From Lachnospiraceae bacterium (GTDB lineage Bacteria; Bacillota; Clostridia; Lachnospirales; Lachnospiraceae), in the NCBI GenBank assembly GCA_014804425.1, contig JAAUZV010000012.1, positions 153,125-217,124 of the forward strand: a DNA stretch of 64,000 nucleotides. Direction: 5' to 3'. The position numbers and the translations under genes were made by a program. The notes beneath the pieces are model-generated. The model saw only the letters and a list, made by a program, of their open reading frames with translations, ran no database searches and had not been told where the DNA came from. Positions 55,423 to 64,000 of this stretch are shown in pieces (position 1 is the first letter of the stretch; the number at the start of each line of letters is the position of its first letter).

Positions 55423-55881
55423 ATGAAAATCACACTAAGAAAAATTGATGAACACAATCGGGCGGAATGCGAGTCCTTACGGGTTTCAGGGGATCAAAGC
55501 CAGTACATTGCAAGTAACGCGGATTCGCTGAAAGAAGCTGCGGAAAATGCAGAGGTTGCAAGACCGTTTGCGATTGCGTGCGATGATAGGATGGTCGGCT
55601 TTACAATGTTTGCGTTTGATGAGAACAATGAAGATCCGGCAGACCGATACTGGTTGTGGAGATTCATGATCGACGAGCCTCTGCAGGGAAAAGGATACGG
55701 GAGTGCGGCATTGAAGGAGATCATCCGGTATTTTAAGGAACATGGCGCTGATCAGATCACCCTGTCAACCAAAGAAAGCAATACGACGGCGCTTAGCCTG
55801 TATCATAGATACGGCTTCAAAGAGAACGGCGACAGGAACGATGAAGAGATCGTCTTGAAATTACAATTAAATGATTTATGA
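55423..55881 (+). CDS. GNAT family N-acetyltransferase
   Basis: A 152-residue acetyltransferase with the acetyl-CoA loop PLQGKGYGSAALKEII (Q/RxxGxG/A at about 86-92) and a typical C-terminal YHRYGFKENGDR. It probably acetylates an amine of a small molecule. AAAGGAG lies before the ATG. The HAD gene follows, its start 89 bases after the stop. Confidence 0.93.
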   Translation: MKITLRKIDEHNRAECESLRVSGDQSQYIASNADSLKEAAENAEVARPFAIACDDRMVGFTMFAFDENNEDPADRYWLWRFMIDEPLQGKGYGSAALKEIIRYFKEHGADQITLSTKESNTTALSLYHRYGFKENGDRNDEEIVLKLQLNDL

Positions 55882-55970
55882 GAAGGCGTCTGACATGGTA
55901 TGATGATGAACGAAATTTTATTCCAGTATTTACGAAGAAAACGATCATTTTTACAACAAGGAGAACGCGG

Positions 55971-56711
55971 ATGAACAAACCAAAGATGATCCTGTTTGAT
56001 TACGGACACACCCTGCTCTATGAAAACAACCATGATGTAGAACGGGGAAATCGAGCGATTTATCAATGTATTACGAAAAATCCGAAGAATATTTCTTTTG
56101 AGGAATTTAACAAGGTCATTATTGACACCTTTGCCAAGATCAGCGAGTGCCGTAACGGAATTGATATTAACGAGGATGATTTTTTAAGACTTTGTTTTGA
56201 CTATATGGGCGTGGAGCTGTCGGTTTCGCTTAAGGAGGCGGAGCGCCTCACTTGGAATGGAATCTCCGAGGGGGCCATCATGCCAAAGGCGGATAAGATG
56301 ATCGACTATCTGAATGAAAACAACATTCGGATGGGTGTGATCAGCAATCTTTGCTGGTCCGGCAGGGCGCTTAGGGAGCGGCTTGACAGACTGCTTCCGC
56401 GCAATCGGTTTGAGTTTGTGATTGCTTCTTGCGAATACATAGTAAAAAAGCCGGACAGGATGTTGTTTGAGATTGCGCTGAATAAAGCGGGCCTTTCCGC
56501 CGATGAGGTCTGGTACTGCGGGGATCTGATCGAGGCAGATGTCTACGGGGCGCACGGCGCGGGTATTTTTCCGGTGCTTTATGAGGGCGTGACCGATGAG
56601 GCAAATCCTTTTGCAGGGCAGAATGACGGCTATGAGATTCCTTTTGCACATTTACACATAACGGATTGGGATGAGATGATAGACGCACTGGAAAAGATAC
56701 GGGATTGTTAG
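55971..56711 (+). CDS. HAD family hydrolase
   Basis: A 246-residue haloacid-dehalogenase-like phosphatase. Motif I is ILFDYGHTLLYE (Asp nucleophile; the usual second Asp is Gly here), motif II GVISNLCWSG, motif III KKPDRMLFEIAL and motif IV YCGDLIEADVYGAHGAG. The frame begins 31 residues earlier at 55878, overlapping the GNAT stop; ATG 55971 with AAGGAG is taken as the true start. Because the motif I acid/base Asp is missing, activity may be altered. Confidence 0.88.
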   Translation: MNKPKMILFDYGHTLLYENNHDVERGNRAIYQCITKNPKNISFEEFNKVIIDTFAKISECRNGIDINEDDFLRLCFDYMGVELSVSLKEAERLTWNGISEGAIMPKADKMIDYLNENNIRMGVISNLCWSGRALRERLDRLLPRNRFEFVIASCEYIVKKPDRMLFEIALNKAGLSADEVWYCGDLIEADVYGAHGAGIFPVLYEGVTDEANPFAGQNDGYEIPFAHLHITDWDEMIDALEKIRDC

Positions 56712-56757
56712 AGGGCTCTGGCAAATTTTTTAATTCATACAAAAAGGAGATATCCTG

Positions 56758-57216
56758 ATGGTTGAGTTAAGGGAAATTACAAAAGAAAACTATGAAGAAT
56801 GTCTTAATTTGAATGTTGCTGAAAGTCAGGAAGACTTTGTTTCATCAACCGTTCATTCGTTGGCACAGGCATGGGTATATTATGATACGGCTTTTCCGTT
56901 TGCTATTTATGCAGACGGCGTAATGGTTGGATTTATTATGCTGGGATATTATGAGGTCGGGGAATATTATACGTTATGGAAATTTATGATTGATGAAAAA
57001 TATCAGAATAAAGGATATGGTAAAAAGGCTTTAAGACTTGGCATTGATTTTTTAATTGATCGTTTTAAGGTAAAAGAGGTTTATACAGCGTATTACGCAA
57101 CAAATCGTATTGCACGAAATCTTTATGCATCAATAGGATTCCGTGAAACCGGTGAAATAGTGGATAATCAAATCGGTATGAAGTTCATTGTAAGCAATGA
57201 GGGAGGGATGCAATAA
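56758..57216 (+). CDS. GNAT family N-acetyltransferase (second copy)
   Basis: A 152-residue acetyltransferase, of the same length as the GNAT protein at 55423 and with similar motifs (YQNKGYGKKALRLGI, NLYASIGFRETGEI). AAAAAGGAGATATCC precedes the ATG. It is followed at once by the phosphotransferase gene (start 2 bases after its stop). Confidence 0.92.
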   Translation: MVELREITKENYEECLNLNVAESQEDFVSSTVHSLAQAWVYYDTAFPFAIYADGVMVGFIMLGYYEVGEYYTLWKFMIDEKYQNKGYGKKALRLGIDFLIDRFKVKEVYTAYYATNRIARNLYASIGFRETGEIVDNQIGMKFIVSNEGGMQ

Positions 57217-57217
57217 A

Positions 57218-58153
57218 ATGATGGATGAAACACAGGCGCTTGCCATCTTAAATGAGAATTATGCGTTTGACTTTGAAAAACTGGAATTTTTACGGGACAG
57301 CGGATGCTTGGCCTATGCTGCTTATTCGGAGGGCGTAAAATATTTTCTGCGCATCACCAAACCGTTATTTTTTGAGACGTCTGCCAAGTCGCTGGATATT
57401 CATATGTTCCTGCAGGAGCATGATTTTCCGGTTCCGAAGATCATGCGGACGAAGGACGGCTTACCCTATGTGCAGGTAGAGGAAACCGAAGGAAATTGTT
57501 TTTTAGTCGTGTATGAGTTCGTGGAAGGGGAGGAAGTCGATCCGGTATTGGATGCGGAACGGATTGGCGCTTTTGTGGGAAAGCTGCATCATGTCATGCA
57601 GGAGTATCCCGGCGAATTAGTCAGGCGGGATAGGCATTATTATATTGACCGTTATATGGAACAGATGCGCGCCAAGCAATACGGCAAAGTGGAGGAATTT
57701 GTTTCTTACGGGGAAGCGCTGTGGGAAAGGGTGAAGGATCTGCCGTACGGATATTGTCACGGAGATCTATATCGGGGGAATATTCTGAGAACGTCGGACG
57801 GGCGCTTCTATTTACTGGATTTTGATACCTCGTGTGAAGGAATCTCGTTATATGATCCGGCATTGATCTGTAATATGACGGATTTTTTTGAACTGGAGGA
57901 AGACGGTTATAAAAAAACAAAAGAGGTGTATGAACGTTTTCTGCCGGAATATTTGAAATATCATAGCATGAGTGAAGCGGAGATCGCAGCTTTTTATGAT
58001 GTGATCGCCCTGTACCATTTTGCGTTGCAGGCCACGATTATTGAGATATTCGGGCTTGATTGTGTGGATCACGCATTTCTTGACAGACAGCTGGACTGGC
58101 TGTATAAATGGCAGGAGCAGTGCGTGCAAAACGGGAGCCTGACCGCGCCGTAA
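57218..58153 (+). CDS. APH-type phosphotransferase
   Basis: A 311-residue aminoglycoside-phosphotransferase/choline-kinase-like enzyme. Catalytic loop YCHGDLYRGNIL (about 177-188, HGDxxxxN) and metal site LLDFDTSC (about 197-204) are intact. ATP-dependent phosphorylation of a hydroxyl on a small molecule is likely; the substrate cannot be read from the sequence, and antibiotic resistance is not implied. ATG 57218 with GGGAGGG upstream; the frame starts 7 residues earlier. It overlaps closely with the GNAT gene. Confidence 0.88.
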   Translation: MMDETQALAILNENYAFDFEKLEFLRDSGCLAYAAYSEGVKYFLRITKPLFFETSAKSLDIHMFLQEHDFPVPKIMRTKDGLPYVQVEETEGNCFLVVYEFVEGEEVDPVLDAERIGAFVGKLHHVMQEYPGELVRRDRHYYIDRYMEQMRAKQYGKVEEFVSYGEALWERVKDLPYGYCHGDLYRGNILRTSDGRFYLLDFDTSCEGISLYDPALICNMTDFFELEEDGYKKTKEVYERFLPEYLKYHSMSEAEIAAFYDVIALYHFALQATIIEIFGLDCVDHAFLDRQLDWLYKWQEQCVQNGSLTAP

Positions 58154-58194
58154 CAGGCACCGGCCGCCATCTCAAACCGCCGAAGTCCGAACAA

Positions 58195-58242
58195 CAAAAA
58201 ACAGCAGGCGCAGCCATCTCCGGCCTGCCGCCCGCTGTTTTT
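58195..58242. terminator. Intrinsic terminator between convergent genes
   Basis: AAAACAGC...GCTGTTTTT stem with GGCGCAG/CTGCCGCC inner pairing and a T-run. It lies between the phosphotransferase and the minus-strand carbonic anhydrase. Confidence 0.75.
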
Positions 58243-58270
58243 CTACGTATGTGAGACTTCTCACAACCCC

Positions 58271-58330
58271 AGAAGAATTCCCGAAGGGAATTCTTCGAAA
58301 GATTTTCGCGTTAGCGAAATTCTTTTTTAG
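58271..58330. repeat. Small palindromes GAAGAATTCCC and TTTCGC
   Basis: GAAGAATTCCC-GAAG-GGAATTCTTC and TTTCGC-GTTA-GCGAAA stand side by side before the carbonic anhydrase stop. They resemble the palindrome block after tuf in style. Confidence 0.45.
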
Positions 58331-58890
58331 TCCAAAAACTCCACGCGTCCGGTGTCGATATGATAAATCGCACCGCATACCTTTAAGCTGCTTTCGTCGG
58401 TTAAGTTTAACTGCTCTTTGATAACGGAAACGCTTCTCTCCACATTTAAGCGGCATGCCGTTAACTCGTCTTTCTCATCGCCGATCGCCTTGCGGATCTC
58501 ATCGGTTATGTATTTTACAAATCCGGAAGGATTGCTCGTGATGGTTGCGCCCACGGCGCCGCAGTGCGTATGTCCCAGTACGACCACCAGATTAGTGCCG
58601 AGATGATCGGCTGCATATTCCACGCTTCCCAACTGGTGATGATCCATGACATTGCCCGCTACGCGGATGACGAACAGCTCACCGATGCCCGCCGAAAAGA
58701 TACTTTCCGGTATGACTCTGGAATCCGAACAGGTAATGACGATCGCGTAGGGAGTCTGTCCCTCGTCGCATGTCTTTTTCCGAAGCTGCACCGAAACATC
58801 GCCCGGATTGCTTGTCGCATCCAGATAACGCGCATTTCCTTCTTTTAACTTTGTCATTGCCTCTGCGGCAGATAAGTTTTCATGTGCCAT
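58327..58890 (-). CDS. Beta-class carbonic anhydrase
   Basis: A 187-residue zinc enzyme converting CO2 to bicarbonate. Zinc and catalytic residues are present in ITCSDSRV (Cys, Asp, Arg) and GHTHCGAVG (His, Cys). GGGGGAC lies upstream of the ATG. It stands alone after a convergent terminator. Confidence 0.95.
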   Translation of the reverse strand: MAHENLSAAEAMTKLKEGNARYLDATSNPGDVSVQLRKKTCDEGQTPYAIVITCSDSRVIPESIFSAGIGELFVIRVAGNVMDHHQLGSVEYAADHLGTNLVVVLGHTHCGAVGATITSNPSGFVKYITDEIRKAIGDEKDELTACRLNVERSVSVIKEQLNLTDESSLKVCGAIYHIDTGRVEFLD

Positions 58891-59037
58891 AGTTTCATGT
58901 CCCCCATTCTTATTTTACTGTTTTTGTGATAGAAAGTGTTACAGCTAAAAAAAGTATACCATAACTTGTTTGGAAAATCATCTGTTTTATGGGGGATCTT
59001 CCTGAATTCCTAATGCGCCATCTGCGTCATGCGATGC

Positions 59038-59493
59038 TCAAATATATAATGCGTAATCATCACCCTTATGTTTGCGATAGGCAGCATCCGCATAAAGATA
59101 ACCTGCGGATCCATCTGAGAGCTTCCGCAGAGCGGTCTTTGTCATTTCCGTGCAGTCTTCACGGGCAAGCGCGTCCGAAATGTCACAGAATAAGGCTTCA
59201 TCGTTTTCCTGCATATCGCTTGTGGGGGTGCCGCTCACATAGTCCATATCAAATAGAAGATACCAGGTTTTCCGGTGACAGCGGATGCCCAGCATACGCC
59301 TTACCTTTGCCGTGACGCTTGTTTCTTCCAAAACCTCCCGTACGGCGGCCTCCTCCGGTAATTCGTTTTCCATGCAGAATCCGCCGGGGATCAAAAGCTT
59401 TCCCTTTGCTCCGCCGTAGGTATGCTGGACAAGCAGAATCTGATGTTCTTTTCTGACGACACAGCCCACCGAAAAATGATAATTATCGCTCAT
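59038..59493 (-). CDS. NUDIX hydrolase
   Basis: A 151-residue Nudix protein with a complete Nudix box GGFCMENELPEEAAVREVLEE (G-x5-E-x7-R-E-V-L-E-E, about 39-59). Substrate unknown; typical roles are cleaning up nucleoside diphosphate derivatives. ATG 59493 has AAGGAGG upstream; the frame begins 15 residues earlier. Confidence 0.92.
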   Translation of the reverse strand: MSDNYHFSVGCVVRKEHQILLVQHTYGGAKGKLLIPGGFCMENELPEEAAVREVLEETSVTAKVRRMLGIRCHRKTWYLLFDMDYVSGTPTSDMQENDEALFCDISDALAREDCTEMTKTALRKLSDGSAGYLYADAAYRKHKGDDYALYI

Positions 59494-59541
59494 TTCAATC
59501 CTCCTTCTTGTTTCACCTGCCACTTTGGGCATCAGCACAAC

Positions 59542-60186
59542 TCATTCATGAGAAGTATGCCACTGAAATTCTTTCAAATAAAGATCTAATTCTTCAAAAT
59601 TGTTTACCGTGTCCCCCGTGTATGCCTCATGATCCCGGTTAAACAGCACGGTGTTTATGCCGGCGGTCTGCGCAGCCTCCAAATTAGTGACACTGTTGTC
59701 AATAAAGAGACATTCCCGCGGACGGCATTGTAACCGGGAAAGCGTATAGGTAAAAATCCGGCGCTCCGGCTTGCGCATATGAAGCTCCCCGCTTACAAAG
59801 CGGTCCCGAAAGTACTTGTGAAGCCCGTATCGGTCAAACAGATAATGATTCCACTCCTTCACATCATTGGAAAGCAGGACAAAGTCGTATTGTTCATAAT
59901 AACGTTCGGCAAACCATACAAAGTCCGGGTCAAGAGTTAAAAAATGATCCAAATAGTCCCGCATCGTTTCCGGCGGATCGGGGTATCCGAGCAGCGTGAG
60001 AAATTCATCGGAACCAAGATCCCCGTTTCCTGCTTTTGTAAACAACTGATCTTCCCGAAATGCTTTTGTAAGCCGGTCGTGTTCTTTTGGCTCAAAATGC
60101 GCATAGGTGTACGGAATAAAGAAGCCCTTGCTTTCCTTTATGATGACACCGTACAAATCAATCAGAAGGATATGCTTTTTTTCCAT
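59542..60186 (-). CDS. HAD family hydrolase
   Basis: A 214-residue haloacid-dehalogenase-type phosphatase. Motif I ILLIDLYGVII (nucleophile Asp10; the second motif I position is Tyr rather than Asp), motif II FVLLSNDVKEW, then MRKPERRIF and LFIDNSVTNLEAAQTAG for motifs III and IV. It overlaps the preceding methyltransferase gene by 29 bases, and the Nudix gene follows, so the three genes form one minus-strand operon. Confidence 0.88.
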   Translation of the reverse strand: MEKKHILLIDLYGVIIKESKGFFIPYTYAHFEPKEHDRLTKAFREDQLFTKAGNGDLGSDEFLTLLGYPDPPETMRDYLDHFLTLDPDFVWFAERYYEQYDFVLLSNDVKEWNHYLFDRYGLHKYFRDRFVSGELHMRKPERRIFTYTLSRLQCRPRECLFIDNSVTNLEAAQTAGINTVLFNRDHEAYTGDTVNNFEELDLYLKEFQWHTSHE

Positions 60187-61288
60187 AAGAAATCATCTGT
60201 CCTCTCACAAAGGTGTATCCGGCCATCGGATTGGCGGCAAAATATTCCGTGATTTTTTCGTTTCGGTTACAGTAATCCTCGGCTTCTTTATGGGAGAGGC
60301 CGCGGGAAAGCAGATGCCGGACGAATTGCTCCTTTTCCTCCTGATCCATGCCGGAATGCCAATCATTGTATGTGATAAAATCATGCTTGACCGTCTCATA
60401 ATCCGCACGCCGGGGCGTGACAAATTCCACCTTATCATTTACCCGCACATCGACCTGGGTAAGTCCCAGCTTTTGCATCATATGAGCGGCTCTGATCGCA
60501 ATCGCGTAATCCCGCCCCTGCATGACAAGCTCGGTCTGCCAGTTTTTGGAAAGACCCTCATGACGACACAAATCCTGATAGTCCATACCGTCAATATAAA
60601 GCCCGCAGCATTCAAACTCCCTGTTGACATCCATGCAGACGACGTATCCGCCCGGCTTCGCAAAGGAGATCATTTTCTGTATAAAGGCGCCCGGATTGTC
60701 CAAATGCCGCAATACCGCCTGACAGACCACAAAATCGTATCGGTTTTCAGCGGAATAGGTAAATACATCCTGGCAAAGAAACGTGGCTTCCGTTCCCTGC
60801 TCTGCAAAAAGACATTTTCCCTTTTGAATGAGATCTTCCGCAAAATCAATGCCCGTATACGTGCTTCCATCGGGAAGATGAGGAAGCAGAAGCAGTCCCA
60901 GAAACCCGTAGCCGCATCCGCAGTCCAAAATGGAGACCGGATGATCCACCTTCCAGACCTGTGAGACTAAAAAATGAACATAGTCGTCATTCCAATAGGT
61001 CTTTCGCGTCCGTAAAAGAAAGTCGAGCTTCTGATTCCAAAAATCCTTTGTCGCCGTTTTCTCCGGCACATACACTTCCCCGTCAAGCGGCTGTAACCCT
61101 AACAACTGATCTGTCGATACCTGAAAATATTCCGACAGCAGCGGAAGTATTGTGATATCGGGCATGCTGCTCCCCGTTTCCCATTTGCTGATAGTCTGGA
61201 ATGATACGCCGATGGTGTCCGCTAATTCCTGCTGTGTCACTTGTTTTTTTCTTCGCAGATCCGCGATGCGCAGCGTCAGATTTTTCAT
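60158..61288 (-). CDS. XRE-regulated class I methyltransferase fusion
   Basis: A 376-residue fusion. Residues 1-60 form an XRE HTH (TQQELADTIGVSFQTISKWETGSSMPDITILPLLSEYF). After a linker comes a class I SAM-dependent methyltransferase (GxGxG in LDCGCGYGFLG at about 117-127, then DFAEDLIQKG and VVCQAVLRHLDNPGAF). A DNA-binding methyltransferase or a regulator that methylates a small ligand is possible. ATATATCC-rich promoter region lies before it and divergent from the GH59-like gene. It overlaps the HAD gene by 29 bases. Confidence 0.88.
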   Translation of the reverse strand: MKNLTLRIADLRRKKQVTQQELADTIGVSFQTISKWETGSSMPDITILPLLSEYFQVSTDQLLGLQPLDGEVYVPEKTATKDFWNQKLDFLLRTRKTYWNDDYVHFLVSQVWKVDHPVSILDCGCGYGFLGLLLLPHLPDGSTYTGIDFAEDLIQKGKCLFAEQGTEATFLCQDVFTYSAENRYDFVVCQAVLRHLDNPGAFIQKMISFAKPGGYVVCMDVNREFECCGLYIDGMDYQDLCRHEGLSKNWQTELVMQGRDYAIAIRAAHMMQKLGLTQVDVRVNDKVEFVTPRRADYETVKHDFITYNDWHSGMDQEEKEQFVRHLLSRGLSHKEAEDYCNRNEKITEYFAANPMAGYTFVRGQMISYGKKAYPSD

Positions 61289-61432
61289 AATATATCCTCC
61301 ATTCCCGCTCCGTCCGTGATTCGGACTTGAGCGTACTCTTATTATAGCAGAAGGGGCGTATCTTGTATTCCGGCAAAAAAGAGAATCCGTTCGCCTGTCG
61401 GGAGAAAAAGCATACCGTTGGGATACTTATTT

Positions 61433-61442
61433 GTGGTATAAT
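61433..61442 (+). promoter_or_regulatory. Extended -10 promoter of the GH59-like gene
   Basis: TGTGGTATAAT, again with TG one base before TATAAT, stands about 40 bases before the ATG. The -35 is poor, which fits an extended -10 promoter. Confidence 0.45.
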
Positions 61443-61479
61443 TTGCGCATAGGAAAAAAAGAAAACGGAGGCGCACCCT

Positions 61480-63960
61480 ATGCAGAATCATGTCGAAACA
61501 GCCATGAAGCGGAAAAATGCAAAGGCAGAGGCGGAGCAGTCCTGCAGGAACATAAAAATTGACGGAAATACGATCAACATGGATGAAGGCACGGTTTACA
61601 GAGGGCTTGGCGTTGTGACGGGCAACAACTCCTCCCGCCTGTTGATGGACTACAAAACCGAGCATCCCGATGCGTATTGGGAGATCATGAGGCTGCTTTT
61701 TTTGCCCGATTACGGCGCGGGACTGACGCACATCAAGATCGAATTCGGCACGGATGTCAATTCCTCATCGGGGACGGAGCCGTGCATCATGCGTTTTGCC
61801 GATGAAAAGGCGGACGTGACCAGAGGCGCGGGATTTATGTTTGCGGCTGATGCGCTCACCGTCAATCCGGACATTACGGTTGATCTGCTCAGGTGGGGCG
61901 AGCCGAAGTGGGTGACGGATGCGTTTTTACAGTCGAGGGAGCTGGGATTTGAGGCGCGGTATCGGTGGTATAAGGCGGCGCTTGACGGCGCGTACGATCA
62001 ATACGGCATGAAGTTTACCTATGTCAGCGCGGATGGAAATGAAACGGATCAGGTCGATACCGAATGGATCATTTATTTTGCGGACAGGCTGAAAAAGGAA
62101 ACCGACGGGCGCTATGATTACGGAACGATCAAGATCATTGCGTCGGACGAAGTCGGTTCTTGGAGCATTGCCGATGAAATGATGTCGAACGAAAAGCTGC
62201 GGGATTCCGTTGACATTCTGGGCGGGCATTATCAAACGGAGGCAAGCGCAAACGCGAAAATACTCAATAAAGCTTATGGCAAGGAAATCTGGTATACCGA
62301 GGGGGTCGCGCCCACCAATATTGCGAGGCTTGCCGTTACAAGTAACGGCAGCGGACTAAATGGGATCAATGGTGCGCTGGGCGTTTGCAACTGCGTGATC
62401 AACAGCTATTACAACGGAAACATGACGATGTACGAATATCAGCCCGCCGTGGCGGCGTATTATTCGGGTGTGAAATATTTTCCGAAAGCGCTATTGAACG
62501 CCCAGACCCCTTGGAGCGGCTATTATGAAGCGGACTGCGGAATATGGACGTCCGCGCATTTTACTCATTTTATCAAAAAGGGATGGAGATACGTGGACAG
62601 CGCCTGCTACGGGGACGGCAGGGAAGATCATTTTATTACAGATACGACCGACAACTATATGACCGTTACGGATACCGAAACGGGGGACTACTCCGTTGTG
62701 ATCTGCAACGACAGCGGGGAGGCGCGCCGGTATACATTGACCTTGGAACACATGAAGCGCGCGGATAAGCCCGTTACGATATGGGAGACACGCGGACCGG
62801 ATGCGGGACAGGCTTACAATGAAAATTATTTCAGAAGGCTTGGGACACATTGCCCTGTGGAGGAGGTCGGAACTTATACCTATTCCGTTGCGGTGAAGCC
62901 CTATTCCCTTGTCACCGTCACGACGCTCGATCAGACGGCGGATACGTCCGTCTGTGCCTGCGGTTATGAGGACGTTCCGCTTGACCTTCCCTACAACGAT
63001 GATTTTGCGTACGCCGGAGAATTTCTTGCAAAAAGAGGAAACGCACCCCGTTATACAACGGATTACGGCGGCGCATTCGAGGTGGCGGAGGTGAACGGAA
63101 GCAAGGTGCTCATGCAGATGATCGGCGCGGAAAACAAGCCGACCGACTGGAGATTCAGGAGTACGCCGAATCCGATCACGTTTCTTGGGGATGACCGCTG
63201 GAGTGATTATTCCGTGCAAATAGAGTTTCATTTTGAGGACGCTGCCGCCGACAATTACATTTTATTGGGAAGCCGCCATCTGACAGCGGAGCTTCATGAG
63301 GAAACCGCGCAAAACGGATACGCGCTGCGCATTGCGCCTGACGGGAAGTGGGAGTTAAAAAAGAACGCTGGCGCGGTTGGCGGCGGCTATATGGAGAAGT
63401 TTGACCATGCCATATGGCACAGTGCGACGATTACTGTCGAAAAAAATATAGTAACTGCCGCGATCGACGGAGCGGTTGTGACGGAATATGAAGATGCCGC
63501 CCCTTATAATCATTCGGGGCGGGCCGCGATCGGCAGCGGACTGTACCATAATCTTTTTTGTCATCTGAAAATATCCCCTGTCGGCAGCAGGCCCGTGGTG
63601 AGAAGGATGGACGATCATGATCCCCGCATCACCTATGCGGGCAGCTGGGAACGAACGGTTCCTGACGGGTACCTTCATTTTAACCGTACCCGGTCGAAGG
63701 CGGTGGTAAATCGGGAAACGCCCGAAGAAAAGAGCTTTGCGTTCTCTTTTCGGGGCAGCCGTTTTGCGCTGATCGGTCAGACGGAGGCGGCGCAGCTTAC
63801 CGTTTTTGTGGACGGGGAACTGCGGGAGGCGGCAGTCAGTATTCCGTGCGCGGAGGCAAGACAGTGTCACTACACGGCGGATATTGCGGATGGGGAACAC
63901 AGTATTACCGTGAAAGTGACGGGCGGTTCCTATGCGCTTGACGCGATAGAGTATAAATGA
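61480..63960 (+). CDS. GH59-like glycoside hydrolase (galactocerebrosidase-related)
   Basis: An 826-residue glycosidase resembling family GH59: YRGLGVVTGNNSSRLLMDY, LFLPDYGAGLTHIKIEFGTD, GTEPCIMRF and VDLLRWGEPKWV all match the family's TIM-barrel core. The acid/base Glu of GALC-type enzymes corresponds to NE in DGNETDQVD (about E188), and the nucleophile to the Glu in IWYTEG (about E274). Beta-sandwich regions follow. It has no signal peptide, so it may act in the cytoplasm on imported galactosides. ACGGAGGCG precedes ATG. Only 40 bases remain beyond the stop. Confidence 0.85.
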   Translation: MQNHVETAMKRKNAKAEAEQSCRNIKIDGNTINMDEGTVYRGLGVVTGNNSSRLLMDYKTEHPDAYWEIMRLLFLPDYGAGLTHIKIEFGTDVNSSSGTEPCIMRFADEKADVTRGAGFMFAADALTVNPDITVDLLRWGEPKWVTDAFLQSRELGFEARYRWYKAALDGAYDQYGMKFTYVSADGNETDQVDTEWIIYFADRLKKETDGRYDYGTIKIIASDEVGSWSIADEMMSNEKLRDSVDILGGHYQTEASANAKILNKAYGKEIWYTEGVAPTNIARLAVTSNGSGLNGINGALGVCNCVINSYYNGNMTMYEYQPAVAAYYSGVKYFPKALLNAQTPWSGYYEADCGIWTSAHFTHFIKKGWRYVDSACYGDGREDHFITDTTDNYMTVTDTETGDYSVVICNDSGEARRYTLTLEHMKRADKPVTIWETRGPDAGQAYNENYFRRLGTHCPVEEVGTYTYSVAVKPYSLVTVTTLDQTADTSVCACGYEDVPLDLPYNDDFAYAGEFLAKRGNAPRYTTDYGGAFEVAEVNGSKVLMQMIGAENKPTDWRFRSTPNPITFLGDDRWSDYSVQIEFHFEDAAADNYILLGSRHLTAELHEETAQNGYALRIAPDGKWELKKNAGAVGGGYMEKFDHAIWHSATITVEKNIVTAAIDGAVVTEYEDAAPYNHSGRAAIGSGLYHNLFCHLKISPVGSRPVVRRMDDHDPRITYAGSWERTVPDGYLHFNRTRSKAVVNRETPEEKSFAFSFRGSRFALIGQTEAAQLTVFVDGELREAAVSIPCAEARQCHYTADIADGEHSITVKVTGGSYALDAIEYK

Positions 63961-64000
63961 TCATTTGCTATATCCTTAGGCCCCTCAATGGTATTCGTGT

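Noticed and set aside
57218..58153. Calling the APH-type gene an aminoglycoside-resistance gene
   Set aside because: The fold is shared by many metabolic kinases; nothing in the sequence gives the substrate.
60107..60964. 285-residue plus-strand frame opposite the XRE-methyltransferase
   Set aside because: It mirrors the minus-strand gene and has no ribosome site or domain.

Overview
The window comes from a low-to-mid GC Gram-positive anaerobe of the Clostridia, most likely a Lachnospiraceae member. Reasons: the rpoB-rpoC / rpsL-rpsG-fusA-tuf order, strong AGGAGG-type ribosome sites, CD3324-family and TIGR04076-family genes, a SpoIID/LysM cell-wall protein and TnpV/clostridial relaxase remnants. 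This is inferred from protein character only; no 16S gene is present.

Layout. (1) 1-4076: end of rpoB and complete rpoC. (2) 4172-8352, minus strand: a six-gene set (transglutaminase-like lipoprotein, GspF/PilC membrane protein and four small single-span or pseudopilin-like proteins) lying between rpoC and rpsL. (3) 8476-13184: a consensus promoter, then rpsL, rpsG, fusA, tuf and a strong terminator. (4) 13200-14583: repeat-like sequence, then a decayed relaxase and a frameshifted TnpV, marking old mobile-element traffic. (5) 14774-31209: an AT-rich, tightly packed, one-direction operon of 13 genes. It encodes an XRE regulator, DUF4007 protein, large AAA ATPase, DndC-like PAPS-reductase/Fe-S protein, GHKL ATPase, GIY-YIG-like protein, cysteine desulfurase, DUF3343 protein, PLD-plus-helicase, 49-residue protein, DndD-like SMC ATPase and three unknown proteins. 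It looks like a DNA phosphorothioation (Dnd/Pbe-related) modification and defence island of unusual composition. (6) 31210-38470: further accessory and broken genes: DUF3788/DUF3795 remnants, GIY-YIG-DUF2075 ATPase with MazG, SEC-C protein, helicase/PLD remnant, Fic protein and Thg1 fragment. (7) 38587-63960: ordinary chromosomal genes, many small and monocistronic: AraC regulator, cupin, M3 peptidase, REC/HD-GYP/GGDEF protein, SpoIID/LysM protein, acetyltransferases, kinases, HAD and Nudix enzymes, rRNA/tRNA methyltransferase, beta-lactamase-fold hydrolase, carbonic anhydrase and a GH59-like glycosidase. A well-folded candidate RNA lies at 51218-51364.

How the island probably works (inference): the desulfurase takes sulfur from cysteine, perhaps passes it through the DUF3343 CGxC protein to the DndC-like enzyme, and with the DndD-like ATPase sulfur is placed in the DNA backbone. 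The DUF4007 protein, AAA ATPase, GHKL ATPase and PLD-helicase would form the restriction arm. I do not recognise DndB, DndE or DndFGH, and the GIY-YIG protein, the DUF3343 protein and the two proteins sharing a C-terminal tail are the least explained parts.
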